The notes under the pieces: generated by a model
Told to the model about the DNA's origin: nothing
Seen by the model: the letters and a program-made list of their open reading frames with translations, nothing else
Databases searched by the model: none
Shown: positions 17,008 through 26,755 of the stretch, piece after piece
Layout: every line of letters starts with the position of its first letter
How positions within the stretch are numbered: the first letter of the stretch is position 1
Source: CAYFFV01 sp964342695
Lineage (GTDB): Bacteria > Acidobacteriota > Vicinamibacteria > Vicinamibacterales > UBA8438
Reading direction: 5' to 3'
NCBI GenBank assembly: GCA_964342695.1
Contig: CAYFFV010000015.1
Span: 1-55,167 of the forward strand
DNA: 55,167 nt
Translations under genes and position numbers: made by a program

Positions 17008-18437
17008 AATTTATATTCGGTCGAATCTCTTCAGACTGGCTCAATGGATGGGGAATTCTTCTATTAGTCAGTGTTCTTGCCCTACCTTTGTTGACGCCAC
17101 GAATTTATGCCAGTGATGAAATTAAGTATTTTTCCATATTGCGTTCAGTGGTTTTTGATCGCGATTTACATTTTGAAAATGAGTATCAGCATTTTATAGA
17201 ACAGGATCCAGTGGCTCATGCGGGTCTTGTGCCATTCAGAGACACAGTGACACCGACAGGATATCGATTAAATGATGCTCCTATTGGAACAGCAGTGTTG
17301 TGGTCACCGTTTTATCTCGCGGCTGATCTTTCTGTTGCACTTGTGCGGTTGTTCGGTGTTTCCATTGAGCGTAATGGCTATTCGTGGCCGTATGTGTGGG
17401 CGGTGTGTGTTGCTTCGTGGTTTTGGGGGACTTTAGGACTGTTCTTGATATTCCAATGGTGTCGGTCGTATGCAGGTCTTTTTGCCTCCACACTCGCGGT
17501 ACTTGCAATTTGGTTCGCTTCACCAATTGTTTTTTATCTCTACATCACACCGGCAATGTCGCATGCAAGTTCCCTTTTTGCGGCGGCGCTTTTTCTTTAT
17601 ATATGGCACAGATGGCGGCGCGATCGGAGCGTTCTTGGATGGATGGGACTTGGTTTGGTAGCGGGGTTAGTAATTCTTGTACGTGAATTGAATTGGCTGT
17701 TCTTAATTGTGTTGGTCATAGATGAGGGGGTTTCTTTTCTAAAGAAAATTTCTTCTGATAGTGAACGGATTCGGTTTAAGCAAAAACGAATAGATCATTT
17801 TATCGGTGAATGTCGTTTGAGAGCGTCAGGATACTTTGCTTTTCTTGCTGTTTTATTCTTAGTAGTGATTCCTCAGTTTTATGTTTATTTCACGTTGAAT
17901 GGAATCTTCGGCCCTTCACCGTTTGTGGTTAGTAAATTTTCATTGGTTCCAGTGCATTTTTTTGATGTTTTGTTTTCTGGTTTTCACGGGCTTTTTTCAT
18001 GGCATCCAATAACGCTGTTAGGTGTTGTGGGGCTCGGCGTGCTGTGGAAGCGGACCCAGACGGTTTCGATCATTCTTTGTGCAGTTTTTGTCGCGCAGGT
18101 GGTGGTTGTTGGATCGTATGACACTTGGGCTGGAGGTGCCTCGTTTGGCGCACGGCGCTTTGTTAATTTATCACCTATATTTGCTCTTGGTCTTGCCGTT
18201 CTTTTTTCAAGTGTTGCTATGCGGACTAGAAAGTTTTTGGTAGCCGGCGTTGTTTTACTGGCAATGTGGAACGCCGGTTTGGCTATTCAGTACTCAACAG
18301 GCCTTATTCCCCGTGATGCGCCGGTCACGATGAGTCAGATCGCCTATAACCAAGTCTTCGAAGTGCCAAACAGTATGAGGGAAACCTTGTGGAATTTCAT
18401 GTTTAACCGAACATCATTTTATGAGACTCGTCAGTAG
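17004..18437 (+). CDS. Polytopic membrane protein, GT-C-like
   Basis: The 477-residue protein has roughly nine to ten hydrophobic segments. After the first one there is an extracytoplasmic loop with ASDEIKYFSILRSVVFDRD; an acidic pair in this position is typical of GT-C enzymes, which use polyprenyl-phosphate sugars outside the membrane. A second loop carries PTGYRLNDAPIGTAV. I do not recognise a named family. It is coupled to the GT4 genes around it (4-nt overlap upstream, 11-base gap downstream), so it likely works on the same glycan, for example by adding a sugar after translocation. A purely structural membrane role cannot be excluded. Confidence 0.7.
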   Translation: MKFIFGRISSDWLNGWGILLLVSVLALPLLTPRIYASDEIKYFSILRSVVFDRDLHFENEYQHFIEQDPVAHAGLVPFRDTVTPTGYRLNDAPIGTAVLWSPFYLAADLSVALVRLFGVSIERNGYSWPYVWAVCVASWFWGTLGLFLIFQWCRSYAGLFASTLAVLAIWFASPIVFYLYITPAMSHASSLFAAALFLYIWHRWRRDRSVLGWMGLGLVAGLVILVRELNWLFLIVLVIDEGVSFLKKISSDSERIRFKQKRIDHFIGECRLRASGYFAFLAVLFLVVIPQFYVYFTLNGIFGPSPFVVSKFSLVPVHFFDVLFSGFHGLFSWHPITLLGVVGLGVLWKRTQTVSIILCAVFVAQVVVVGSYDTWAGGASFGARRFVNLSPIFALGLAVLFSSVAMRTRKFLVAGVVLLAMWNAGLAIQYSTGLIPRDAPVTMSQIAYNQVFEVPNSMRETLWNFMFNRTSFYETRQ

Positions 18438-18448
18438 CTTAGATACCT

Positions 18449-19723
18449 ATGTCACATTTATTATTGCGGATATGTCTGGTTACGGATGTTTACCCACCTG
18501 AGTGTGGAGGGAGTGGATGGAGTACTCACGCGCTTGCCCGTATGTTGTTAAAACATGGGCATCAGACTGATGTCATTAATTTAGATCCGACAACTGACAA
18601 CATAACGCAAAGAAGTTTTGAAGGTGTCGAAGTCACGGATGTTGGTATTCGAGGTTCTCGTCGTAATCCTATTCGCCGGTTAGGAGCACATGATTATTCC
18701 TATGTAACTCTCTATGATCACTTAGAGCAGTACCTGACAAGCAAATCTGGTGTTGATGTTTTACATGCCCAGCATATGCACAGCGGTCTTCCCGTAGTAG
18801 ATATTGGTCGGGTTCATAAAATCCCTACAGTCTTGACCTTACGTGATTATTGGCCAGTTTGCCTGCATGGCACATCGTGGTGGGGACAAAGTAATTGTGA
18901 TGGTTGTACAACTAAAGATTTAACGGAGTGTATAAAAGAATATTGGAACTTTCCCCAACCGTTAGCTCGTATCATGGTTCCTTGGTCCCGTCGCCGATTA
19001 GCAAGTCGACAGAAAAGTGTAAGAATGGCTGGAAGGGTTATCACAGTAAGTGATGCTGTCCGTTTGCGCATTGCCCGCGAACAACCTGACACCGAGTTTT
19101 CCGTTTTACCAAACATTGTTGATCTTGATCTACTGAGAAGTGCTGTTACTGAGTTCAGGCATCCAAAGATCGTTTCTCCTTACCTTCTTACTGCCGGGAA
19201 ATTAATTCCGACCAAAGGATTTGATTTATTGTTTGATGCGCTGGCTTGTACAAAGACGGATCTTCCCTTAGTTGTAGCGGGAGACGGGCCAATGAAAAAC
19301 CATCTTGCGTCCAAAGCGAGACAACTCGGACTTTCCGTTACATTTTGTGGTTGGCTTTCTCACGGAAAACTTTTACGGCTGCAGCAAGAGGCATACTCGG
19401 TGATTGTTCCGTCCGCTTGGAATGAACCATTGTCTAGAATTATCTTGGAATCAATGGGGCTTGGAGTTCCAGTAATTGCGTGGGCAGGTGGTGGGACTGA
19501 AGAGATGATCGATTCTGGTGTAAACGGGTATATCGTGAAATCATCCTCCGACCTGGATCGAATTCTTTTGTTGCTTAAATCCAGTGGGACAAGGTTAAAA
19601 GTGGGTCAAGCCTCTCAGGCGTGGGTCGCCAACAATTGCAGTCCTGAGGTTATTTATCCACGGTTGCAGGAAATCTATTCCGATGTCCGTGCAAGCTGTT
19701 TTCCTCGGTCTTCTGGAATTTAA
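18449..19723 (+). CDS. GT4 glycosyltransferase
   Basis: The 424-residue protein begins LRICLVTDVYPPECGGSGWS and has VLTLRDYWPVC, then a cysteine cluster CDGCTTKDLTEC (about 151-162) that is common in GT4 enzymes of this subgroup and may bind metal. The donor site has LLTAGKLIPTKGFDLLFDAL and NEPLSRIILESMGLGVPVI with E-x7-E. It begins 11 bases after the membrane protein. The next gene's ATG at 19725 lies directly after its stop. Confidence 0.87.
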   Translation: MSHLLLRICLVTDVYPPECGGSGWSTHALARMLLKHGHQTDVINLDPTTDNITQRSFEGVEVTDVGIRGSRRNPIRRLGAHDYSYVTLYDHLEQYLTSKSGVDVLHAQHMHSGLPVVDIGRVHKIPTVLTLRDYWPVCLHGTSWWGQSNCDGCTTKDLTECIKEYWNFPQPLARIMVPWSRRRLASRQKSVRMAGRVITVSDAVRLRIAREQPDTEFSVLPNIVDLDLLRSAVTEFRHPKIVSPYLLTAGKLIPTKGFDLLFDALACTKTDLPLVVAGDGPMKNHLASKARQLGLSVTFCGWLSHGKLLRLQQEAYSVIVPSAWNEPLSRIILESMGLGVPVIAWAGGGTEEMIDSGVNGYIVKSSSDLDRILLLLKSSGTRLKVGQASQAWVANNCSPEVIYPRLQEIYSDVRASCFPRSSGI

Positions 19724-19724
19724 G

Positions 19725-21011
19725 ATGGAAAATGTTATTGAGAGTACTCATCGGCCGCAGACTTTGTCTGTGGCGATTGTTTCAAGGCGAGTGCATCCTG
19801 CCCATGGTCCGGGAGGACTTGAACGACATGTCTTTGAATTGATGAAATACTTGGCGGCGCGCGGTGTGCGAATCGAGTTGTTTTCAGAAACTCCTACAGA
19901 CAAGCTACGAAAACTCGAGGCCGAGAGTGTATTTCCGGATGGAGTTTCATCTAACTGGATTTATGGGCATCGACTCCCACTTGGTAATCGCAAAGGCACG
20001 GTTGTACTGGATCGCATTACAAATTACCCGATCTGGGCTTATGAGGTTGCTCGTCGGCTGGCAAAGCGGTCAGAGGCTGGCGGTCAGTGGGATGTAATAC
20101 ATGTTCATGGACTTGCTGGTCTGGGATTTGCATGTGGTTTTGCCGGCGACCTTTCGCGAAAAATTCCTCTGATATTAACGACTCATGGGATGGAGGAATT
20201 TCGATCGCATGTTAAATTAAAACACTTGGCGTATTCACCTTTTCGTTCTGGAATGAGAACAATTGCGTCTAAAAGTGATGCACTAGTGATTACTGACAAG
20301 TCTTTGGTGAAACTTGTTGACGAATATTTAAAAGCGACTCGACAAAAACAAGTTGTCATTCCGAACGCTGTTGATCCAGAGGTGATTCGCTGTTTGGGCG
20401 ACAGATCTCGTGGAATGGAATTAGTTAGCCAGTTTGGTCTGAAAGAGGCTTCTCCCCTTTTCCTGTCTGTTGGCCGTATTGAAATAAACAAGGGATTCGA
20501 TGTTTTAGTTTCGGCATTGGCTGAGGTCGCTTCGCGTTTACCAGAATCGTGGGCTTGGATATTAGTTGGTACAGGACCAGAGGGGGGAAAGATTGAACGT
20601 GCCATCGAACGCGAAGGTTTGACGGATCGTGTAGTCATGGCAGGTCAATTGAGCGACCGTGATTTGCATAGTTTATATTCCATCGCGGACTGGTTTGTTC
20701 ATCCGACTTTGTACGAAGGATCAAGTCTTGTTACTTTGGAAGCTATGGCCCACGCATTACCGGTAATTGCTTCTGCAACGGGAGGTCTTCCAGATAAGGT
20801 CGTTGACGGCCAGACTGGATTTCTTGTGCCTCCTGGAGATAGGGCGGCACTATCGCAGGCTTTAGTCGAAGCCGTTTCTTGTGACGTTGCATCGTTCGGA
20901 AAAGCTGGACGTCGTCTTTGTGAGGAACAGTTCAGTTGGAATGTTGTTGCTCCGCAATATATTGCTTTATATAAAAGAATGATTGCTTTGAGAGATCGAG
21001 TTATTCAGTGA
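19725..21011 (+). CDS. GT4 glycosyltransferase
   Basis: This GT-B enzyme of about 428 residues opens with LSVAIVSRRVHPAHGPGGLE. It has VIPNAVDPEVIRCLG, FLSVGRIEINKGFDVLVSAL and YEGSSLVTLEAMAHALPVIA with E-x7-E. I choose ATG 19725, one base after the upstream stop, rather than the in-frame ATG 19683, which would overlap the previous gene by 41 nt and add unconserved residues. It is the last forward gene; its stop overlaps the end of the convergent 851-residue gene by 11 bases. Confidence 0.86.
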   Translation: MENVIESTHRPQTLSVAIVSRRVHPAHGPGGLERHVFELMKYLAARGVRIELFSETPTDKLRKLEAESVFPDGVSSNWIYGHRLPLGNRKGTVVLDRITNYPIWAYEVARRLAKRSEAGGQWDVIHVHGLAGLGFACGFAGDLSRKIPLILTTHGMEEFRSHVKLKHLAYSPFRSGMRTIASKSDALVITDKSLVKLVDEYLKATRQKQVVIPNAVDPEVIRCLGDRSRGMELVSQFGLKEASPLFLSVGRIEINKGFDVLVSALAEVASRLPESWAWILVGTGPEGGKIERAIEREGLTDRVVMAGQLSDRDLHSLYSIADWFVHPTLYEGSSLVTLEAMAHALPVIASATGGLPDKVVDGQTGFLVPPGDRAALSQALVEAVSCDVASFGKAGRRLCEEQFSWNVVAPQYIALYKRMIALRDRVIQ

Positions 21012-23556
21012 TTGAAATTCGGTCGATCATTAGGCCCAGAGCTCGTTCATCTGAACCTGTGTTGGTAGCTTCCGGATTCCATGTGTTTGACCTAATGCGA
21101 AGACTGGGAGCAACCATTGTCTGTTCGAATGTTTTCGCTAGGTTTATGGGAATCTCGAAACGATAGGCTTTGATCTGGGACGTCGCGTTAACAGTCCCAA
21201 TGAAATGATCCTCAAGATGAAGTTCTGCTATTGAGGCTCCGAGGTGTTCCGGTCTGGCACTTCCTGCCCACACGGTTAATATTCGACGCTGCTCGGTGAT
21301 CCCGAATAGTGAAGCGTGGGAAACTTTTTTAGTCCAACGGAAATTCATGTTTAATGATCCATGGTTTTCTTTAGAATGAAAGTTGCGAATGTACACATCG
21401 TCCAGTTCACCGATATCTAGAACAAAATCTTCAGGTTCGACGACTTCGTTGCGCAGTTCATAAATACTGAAGTCGAATTCTTTGGCACGGACAGCAGTTG
21501 GCAATCTATTTGAGGTTTGTTCGTATTCTGGTATTTGAAAGTTTTCACTTTTAATTGGAAGAGCACGGATGAGCTTGGATTGCATCAGGGTTCCTCCGCT
21601 GCCAAGAAATAAAACTCTCCGGTAGTGACCTTGTGCCCATTCTAAGAATTGCGAGAATCGCGCAGCATGTGGTGTTTGGTGAGCTAAGACGAGAACGTTT
21701 TCTGCATATATATAAGCTAGAGGTAATGCCAAGATATGAATGTCTGAAGTGCGCCGTTCTTCCACGAGCAGTAGGTCGGATTCTTGTAATTCTTCGGTAA
21801 GACGTTCAAGTTGAGGTATGACACCGGCGTATTCAACATGATTCAAGAGTGGTTTTGTCTGTTGTCCGTACACGTACACGAAAAAAATAGTTATTGCTAT
21901 TCCAAACGTTATTAATGAGTGCTTTACCCAAGGTTTCTTAAACCTAGGGTGTTCCCATGAGCATGGCCAGAACGCACATGTTCCGATTAAGAGAAATACG
22001 GAGGGCATTACAATTGGTAGAAAACGTCGAGCCGCCCAAAAATGTTCTGGAAAAATTCGTGTCTTATAAAAAAAGAATCCTGATGTGACCAGCAGGATCG
22101 ATGTGAATGCCAAGCCACGCCAGAAAGATTTCTTGAGCACACAGCTGAAACCAATTAGCGCGGCAAATAATCCGAGAGGTGTTAAATAAAGAGACGTCAA
22201 GGTGCGCAAGGATCCCGCGTCATGTTCAGCTAAGTGCCGTGTAAATAAAGTGGGTCCAGGCATTCGAAAAAAGTACGAGTACGAGCAGAGTAGCCACACC
22301 ACTCCAAGGGCAATCCACGGGAGCCACTGAGTTGCGAGTTTTGATAGACGGGTGTTCTGTTGTGCCCTCAAAATAAATGCGACTAGTAAGCAGATGGTGG
22401 CAAATAGTGACAGACCTAACAAACCTGAATTACGGACTAGTAGTAGAGGTCGCAAAAAATAGGGCGTAAGAAAAACACTAAAGTAGGCAACAATCAACAG
22501 AACGCCACCTATCATCGGGACAATAAAATTCTTAGGCAATGGTTTTTTGTTCAACGTATTCAGCAATACCGTTGCAGCTAGTGCGCCTATCGTTAAAACT
22601 GCCGTAAAATGTGCAAAAGCACATAAGGTGAATAAAAGAGCTGAGAGTGGTGCAAAGAAACGATGTTTTTCAGTGCTGGCTCTGAAAAATGCCAGTAAAC
22701 CAGTAAAAGTTAAAGCCTGCATTACGATTTCAGCATTGGGATAGCGACCGTACCAAATTTGACAGATGTGCAAAGCTAGAAGCAAAGCACCTGCAGCGGC
22801 TGCCCGGCGGCCGACCAGCCACGCTCCGGCAAAATAAACAGCTACGACACCAAGTAATGCCCACATGCCCGACGTCTGTCGAGCTCCAGATAATCCGTTT
22901 ATTCCATATCCAATGGCAATCCACGCTGGATAAAGATGGGGAAATTGACTGATTACTGTTCCGTTGTCTGGATTCATGACAAAAAATCCTTCAAAACGGA
23001 CGTCGTGGTAGCTATTTCTTTCGATGTTACTGTTTCGGAAATTATCATCGGGATTAGTAGGTTCCCGATAAAAAAGACTGTGGAATTGTGATGGTACTGA
23101 GGCAATTACTTCGTCACGAATATTAAGACCGCCGCGTTGGGCAATTTGGATGCCTTCATTCATGTAGACACCCGGGTCACGTCCCCCGATCACGTATTCC
23201 GATGGTGGCACACTGAAAATAAGATTTACGGCGACACCGATCAGGGCAAGAGGTATTAATGCGGTTAAAGTTGGTTGTGGTGCAGATTTTTCAAAGGATA
23301 AATTCAACCGACTAACGAGAATAACGAGCAGGCAGAGCACTCCGTTGATCAAACATAGAAGATTCAAACTATAGCGTCCAAGCGCGGCAAGACTTAATGC
23401 AACGACAGAAGTAATGACAATACTGATTATCACATTCCAAAATACGCGTTCTTCGGCAGGGAGTACTGCGCGGCATTTTCTTTCAGCAAATGGTAGTCGA
23501 AATACCAAAGCACCAGGTAGGTAGACTAGCAGTAAGGTTGCACCTAAGGCGTACAT
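21001..23556 (-). CDS. Large polytopic membrane protein, GT39/PMT-like (GT-C)
   Basis: The 851-residue protein has about twelve or more hydrophobic segments in residues 1-560 and a soluble C-terminal domain from about 570. The first large loop has GGRDPGVYMNEGIQIA, an acidic motif in the position used by RgtA-D/PMT-type glycosyltransferases. Later HLYPAWIAIGYGINGL and IWYGRYPNAEIVMQA follow the same family layout. It probably moves a sugar from a polyprenyl-phosphate donor to a periplasmic acceptor. It is last in a five-gene reverse operon after two DPM1-like GT2 genes, which could make that donor. The acceptor may be a glycan or protein and is unknown. Confidence 0.78.
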   Translation of the reverse strand: MYALGATLLLVYLPGALVFRLPFAERKCRAVLPAEERVFWNVIISIVITSVVALSLAALGRYSLNLLCLINGVLCLLVILVSRLNLSFEKSAPQPTLTALIPLALIGVAVNLIFSVPPSEYVIGGRDPGVYMNEGIQIAQRGGLNIRDEVIASVPSQFHSLFYREPTNPDDNFRNSNIERNSYHDVRFEGFFVMNPDNGTVISQFPHLYPAWIAIGYGINGLSGARQTSGMWALLGVVAVYFAGAWLVGRRAAAAGALLLALHICQIWYGRYPNAEIVMQALTFTGLLAFFRASTEKHRFFAPLSALLFTLCAFAHFTAVLTIGALAATVLLNTLNKKPLPKNFIVPMIGGVLLIVAYFSVFLTPYFLRPLLLVRNSGLLGLSLFATICLLVAFILRAQQNTRLSKLATQWLPWIALGVVWLLCSYSYFFRMPGPTLFTRHLAEHDAGSLRTLTSLYLTPLGLFAALIGFSCVLKKSFWRGLAFTSILLVTSGFFFYKTRIFPEHFWAARRFLPIVMPSVFLLIGTCAFWPCSWEHPRFKKPWVKHSLITFGIAITIFFVYVYGQQTKPLLNHVEYAGVIPQLERLTEELQESDLLLVEERRTSDIHILALPLAYIYAENVLVLAHQTPHAARFSQFLEWAQGHYRRVLFLGSGGTLMQSKLIRALPIKSENFQIPEYEQTSNRLPTAVRAKEFDFSIYELRNEVVEPEDFVLDIGELDDVYIRNFHSKENHGSLNMNFRWTKKVSHASLFGITEQRRILTVWAGSARPEHLGASIAELHLEDHFIGTVNATSQIKAYRFEIPINLAKTFEQTMVAPSLRIRSNTWNPEATNTGSDERALGLMIDRISITE

Positions 23557-23574
23557 GGTCTTGTTAGTATAGGT

Positions 23575-24825
23575 CTAAGTGTCGGCGTGGTGTGTAATTG
23601 TGTTTTGATATGCTTTTTCAAAACGTTTGGCTACATGTTGCCAAGTGTAATTATGAAGCATCAATGTACGTGCTGCTGAACCTAACTCGGTTCGTAAGTC
23701 GACGTTTGTTAATAATTTTTCGATTGTTTCGGAGAGCTTATTAGGATCTCGTTCTGGAACGATACAAGCTGTTTCACCATCCTTCGCAACGGTAGTAATG
23801 CCTCCGGCCGGTGTTGCAACGACAGTGGATCCCGAGGAGAGAGCCTCTAAAAGAATGTTTGGCAGGCCATCGACGTTGCCAGCGTCGTCACGTACTGACG
23901 GGACCACTGTAATATCAGCGGTACAGAGTATCGACGCAAGTTCGTGTTGAGGTAAAGCGCCAAAAAATTTTACGTGAGCATTCAATCCTTTAGATTTAGT
24001 TCTCTGACGCAGCTCATTTTCAAGATCTCCCCCGCCAACGAGCCAGAGTCTTACCTGTGGGTACCGTGTCTTCAGTGTGCCCAATGCATCAATGAGAAAC
24101 TCGAATCCCTTCTTTCTAACTAACCTACCTGCGGCAACAATGAGAGGTGTTTGGTCATTTATATTGTGAAGTTGTCTCATTTTGGCGCGCGTTAGTGCGT
24201 TTGGTTTGAACCGATCAGCGTCGACACCATAGGGAATTGTTTCACTACGTTGTGCATCAGCACCGATGGTGATTGCACGTTGGCGGAGGTCGTCGCTACA
24301 CGCTGTGACCCAGGCCGCGTTCGAAAAGGTGTAACCCGCGGCCATTCTAGCCAGAGCATAAGATTCCGCAACAAATACATCTGATCCGTGGAGACTGACA
24401 ATCATTGGAATAGGTAAATGTGTTGCGGCTGAGACGAATCCACCAGGTATAACCCAGTGAGCATGAATTAAAGAGGCGTGGTGTCGTTTTGCAACTTGTC
24501 GTACTTTGTTCCACCATGACACGAGTGCAAATGGTGTAATGAGGTATGTTGCAGGTCGTAATGCCACATCTGCTGTAAGAGAAGAAGCGTAGCCAAATAT
24601 ATTTAAGTTCTTCGAAGGGAAATAACGAAAAAAATGAAAGTGAACGCCATTCTCTTCGATCGGACGACGGATCAACGGATGCCATGGAGCCACGATATGC
24701 ACTTCGTGTCCAAGTGCTGCTATTCCATGAGCGATCGGTTCAATAAATGACCCGACACCATCACCCTGAAAGCGTGGATACGAACTTGTAGCCATCACTA
24801 TGGTGTGCCGTGACCGAGTGTTCAT
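23575..24825 (-). CDS. GT4 glycosyltransferase
   Basis: The 416-residue GT-B protein has IVMATSSYPRFQGDGVGSFI at the start, HAHWVIPGG and SLHGSDVFVAE in the acceptor domain, and ETIPYGVDADRFKPN. The donor domain has VAAGRLVRKKGFEFLIDALG and DGLPNILLEALSSGSTVVA; the first glutamate of E-x7-E is an aspartate. It lies 18 bases upstream of the GT-C-like gene and 15 bases after the GT2 gene in the same reverse operon. Confidence 0.86.
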   Translation of the reverse strand: MNTRSRHTIVMATSSYPRFQGDGVGSFIEPIAHGIAALGHEVHIVAPWHPLIRRPIEENGVHFHFFRYFPSKNLNIFGYASSLTADVALRPATYLITPFALVSWWNKVRQVAKRHHASLIHAHWVIPGGFVSAATHLPIPMIVSLHGSDVFVAESYALARMAAGYTFSNAAWVTACSDDLRQRAITIGADAQRSETIPYGVDADRFKPNALTRAKMRQLHNINDQTPLIVAAGRLVRKKGFEFLIDALGTLKTRYPQVRLWLVGGGDLENELRQRTKSKGLNAHVKFFGALPQHELASILCTADITVVPSVRDDAGNVDGLPNILLEALSSGSTVVATPAGGITTVAKDGETACIVPERDPNKLSETIEKLLTNVDLRTELGSAARTLMLHNYTWQHVAKRFEKAYQNTITHHADT

Positions 24826-24840
24826 TTGGATATATCAACC

Positions 24841-25827
24841 TCACCTGTTAGTTTGGTTGCCAGAATTTTTTCCAACCGATACGTCTGGCGGACCTTCTTG
24901 TCTTTCAAAACGGAGTGTAGCAATTTGTTCTGAGATCAAGCCCAGTAAGAAGACGATGACGCCAAGGGCTATCAGTAAGACCGATGAATTAGTGATGTGT
25001 GTTTCTGTAATTGTTGTCCAGAACGCGTACCCAACTCCCAAAGCGAGGCTAAGAGCACTAATTGGGGCAAATATTCGCAAAGGACTAAAAATTGTAATTA
25101 CACGGAGGAGAATCAAGAAGAATTTTAGACCATCGCGATAAAATCTTATTTTTGATTTTCCTGTTCTAGTGTTTGCTTCGGCATGTACAAATTTTATGTT
25201 GTAACCGGCTCTTACGAAGGCCAGTGTAGTGGTTGTCGGTGTTGAGAATCCATTGGGTAAAAGATGAATAAACTCTAGGAGATGTGAACGTCGGGCTGCT
25301 CTAAATCCAGAAGTCAAATCAATAATTTTTTGTCCTGATAGGTAGCTTGCGATTAATGCGAGCAACCGGTTCCCTAAGCGACGACCGGCGGTCGCTTGGG
25401 AGGCAGATGTTCTCGCTCCAATTACAAGGTCAAAATCCTGAAGGTTTTTGATTAATTGTGGCGCCAGATCAACCCGGTGTTGTCCATCTGCATCGAGAAT
25501 AATTACGAACTCGCCAGTCGCTGTTCTGAGGCCAGTCTTAACAGCGGCTCCATTCCCTTTATTATATGGGTGACTGACGACGGTCGCCCCTGCAGTTTCT
25601 GCCGCTGTAGACGTTTCATCAGTGGATCCGTCATCGATGACTAGTATTTCATGCCAGTCCGCAACTTTTTTTAACGCAGCTACAACATTTCCGACGGCGC
25701 CGCCCTCATTGCAGGCCGGAATTATCACGGAGGTGGATGATGGTAGTGCTAAACTATTCTTCCCCAGCGGACTTTCCTTCTCTTTCGTTGGTATCTGATG
25801 ATTTTTTTTTGTGCTGCAGCAATTCAA
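24841..25827 (-). CDS. GT2 glycosyltransferase, dolichyl/polyprenyl-phosphate mannose synthase-like
   Basis: The 328-residue protein has a GT-A fold catalytic domain with SVIIPACNEGGAVGNV, VIDDGSTDETS and the metal site DADGQHR. Two or three C-terminal membrane segments follow. This layout is that of enzymes making polyprenyl-phosphate hexoses (DPM1, GtrB, ArnC relatives). The only ATG that keeps the first beta strand is at 25827, which overlaps the upstream gene by 74 bases. A leader of about 30 residues before the domain is therefore encoded inside the neighbour. Which sugar is transferred is unknown. Confidence 0.85.
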   Translation of the reverse strand: MNCCSTKKNHQIPTKEKESPLGKNSLALPSSTSVIIPACNEGGAVGNVVAALKKVADWHEILVIDDGSTDETSTAAETAGATVVSHPYNKGNGAAVKTGLRTATGEFVIILDADGQHRVDLAPQLIKNLQDFDLVIGARTSASQATAGRRLGNRLLALIASYLSGQKIIDLTSGFRAARRSHLLEFIHLLPNGFSTPTTTTLAFVRAGYNIKFVHAEANTRTGKSKIRFYRDGLKFFLILLRVITIFSPLRIFAPISALSLALGVGYAFWTTITETHITNSSVLLIALGVIVFLLGLISEQIATLRFERQEGPPDVSVGKNSGNQTNR

Positions 25828-26755
25828 ATGATCGCAACCGGTACAAAATTTCTTCAGTTAATTTTCGATTTGCTGACGAGAGGTCGGCTATGAGGCCGAT
25901 CAACATTATCTGAAAACCTACAATTAAAAGTACTGCGGAGAGAATCAATGATTGTAAATGACCTTGACCCAGTCCGTTGAAATAGTAGTACAAGAACCTT
26001 AAAGATATGACGAGTCCACAGCCGAACGTGATCGCACCTGTAATAGAAAATATCTTAAGTGGTTCATACATTGCGTAGATTCTTACAATCGTCACAGCTG
26101 ATTTGCGGATATATCCTGTGATGCTGTCAAACAACCTGGACTCACGAGTTTTTTTATTGGTAGAGACTTCGACGTGGGTTATTGCCATCCGTCGTTTACC
26201 CGCCTGAATAATGGATTCCAATGTGTAGGAGAATTCCGACACAATAGTCAAACGTAAGGCAGCCTCACGCGAATAAGCGCGAAATCCACTGGTTGTATCG
26301 GGAATGCGCGTGTTGGATACTTTACGAACTACCCAGCTACCGAAACGTTGAAGCCACCTTTTAACTGGTGGCATGTGTCCTAGTGCTCGGATGTTTCGGT
26401 CGCCAATAACGATGTCAGCTTCACCCCGTAAAAGAGGGGCAAGAAGTCTATTGATGTCACTGCCAGAATATTGATTATCCGCATCAGTGTTAACAATGTA
26501 ATCTGCTCCAAGTTTGAGTGCAGTATCTATGCCAGTTGAAAACGCAGTCGCAAGACCTCTATTGCTTTTAAAACGAACAATGTGTTGCACTCCATGGTTT
26601 TTTGCCACTTCGGAAGTGTTGTCACTGGAACCATCATCGATTACTAACACTTCGATAGCATCTATACCGTCAATGTGGACGGGCAAATCACGAAGTGTAT
26701 CAGGAAGATAGTTTGCCTCATTAAGACAAGGAATTTGGATAATAAGCTTGGTCAT
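25754..26755 (-). CDS. GT2 glycosyltransferase, polyprenyl-phosphate sugar synthase-like
   Basis: The 333-residue protein has LIIQIPCLNEANYLPDTL, VIDDGSSDNTSE, SNRGLATAFSTGID and the metal-binding NTDADNQYS. TTSGFRAYSREA and two C-terminal hydrophobic segments follow. It resembles the gene downstream but is clearly divergent, so the pair is likely two donor synthases rather than a recent duplication. It overlaps the upstream GT4 gene by 4 nt and the downstream GT2 gene by 74 nt. Confidence 0.86.
   Translation of the reverse strand: MTKLIIQIPCLNEANYLPDTLRDLPVHIDGIDAIEVLVIDDGSSDNTSEVAKNHGVQHIVRFKSNRGLATAFSTGIDTALKLGADYIVNTDADNQYSGSDINRLLAPLLRGEADIVIGDRNIRALGHMPPVKRWLQRFGSWVVRKVSNTRIPDTTSGFRAYSREAALRLTIVSEFSYTLESIIQAGKRRMAITHVEVSTNKKTRESRLFDSITGYIRKSAVTIVRIYAMYEPLKIFSITGAITFGCGLVISLRFLYYYFNGLGQGHLQSLILSAVLLIVGFQIMLIGLIADLSSANRKLTEEILYRLRSFELLQHKKKSSDTNEREGKSAGEE

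Noticed and set aside
19683..19724. Longer N-terminus for the GT4 gene that starts at 19725
   Set aside because: The extension overlaps the previous gene in another frame and precedes the conserved first strand with unrelated residues.
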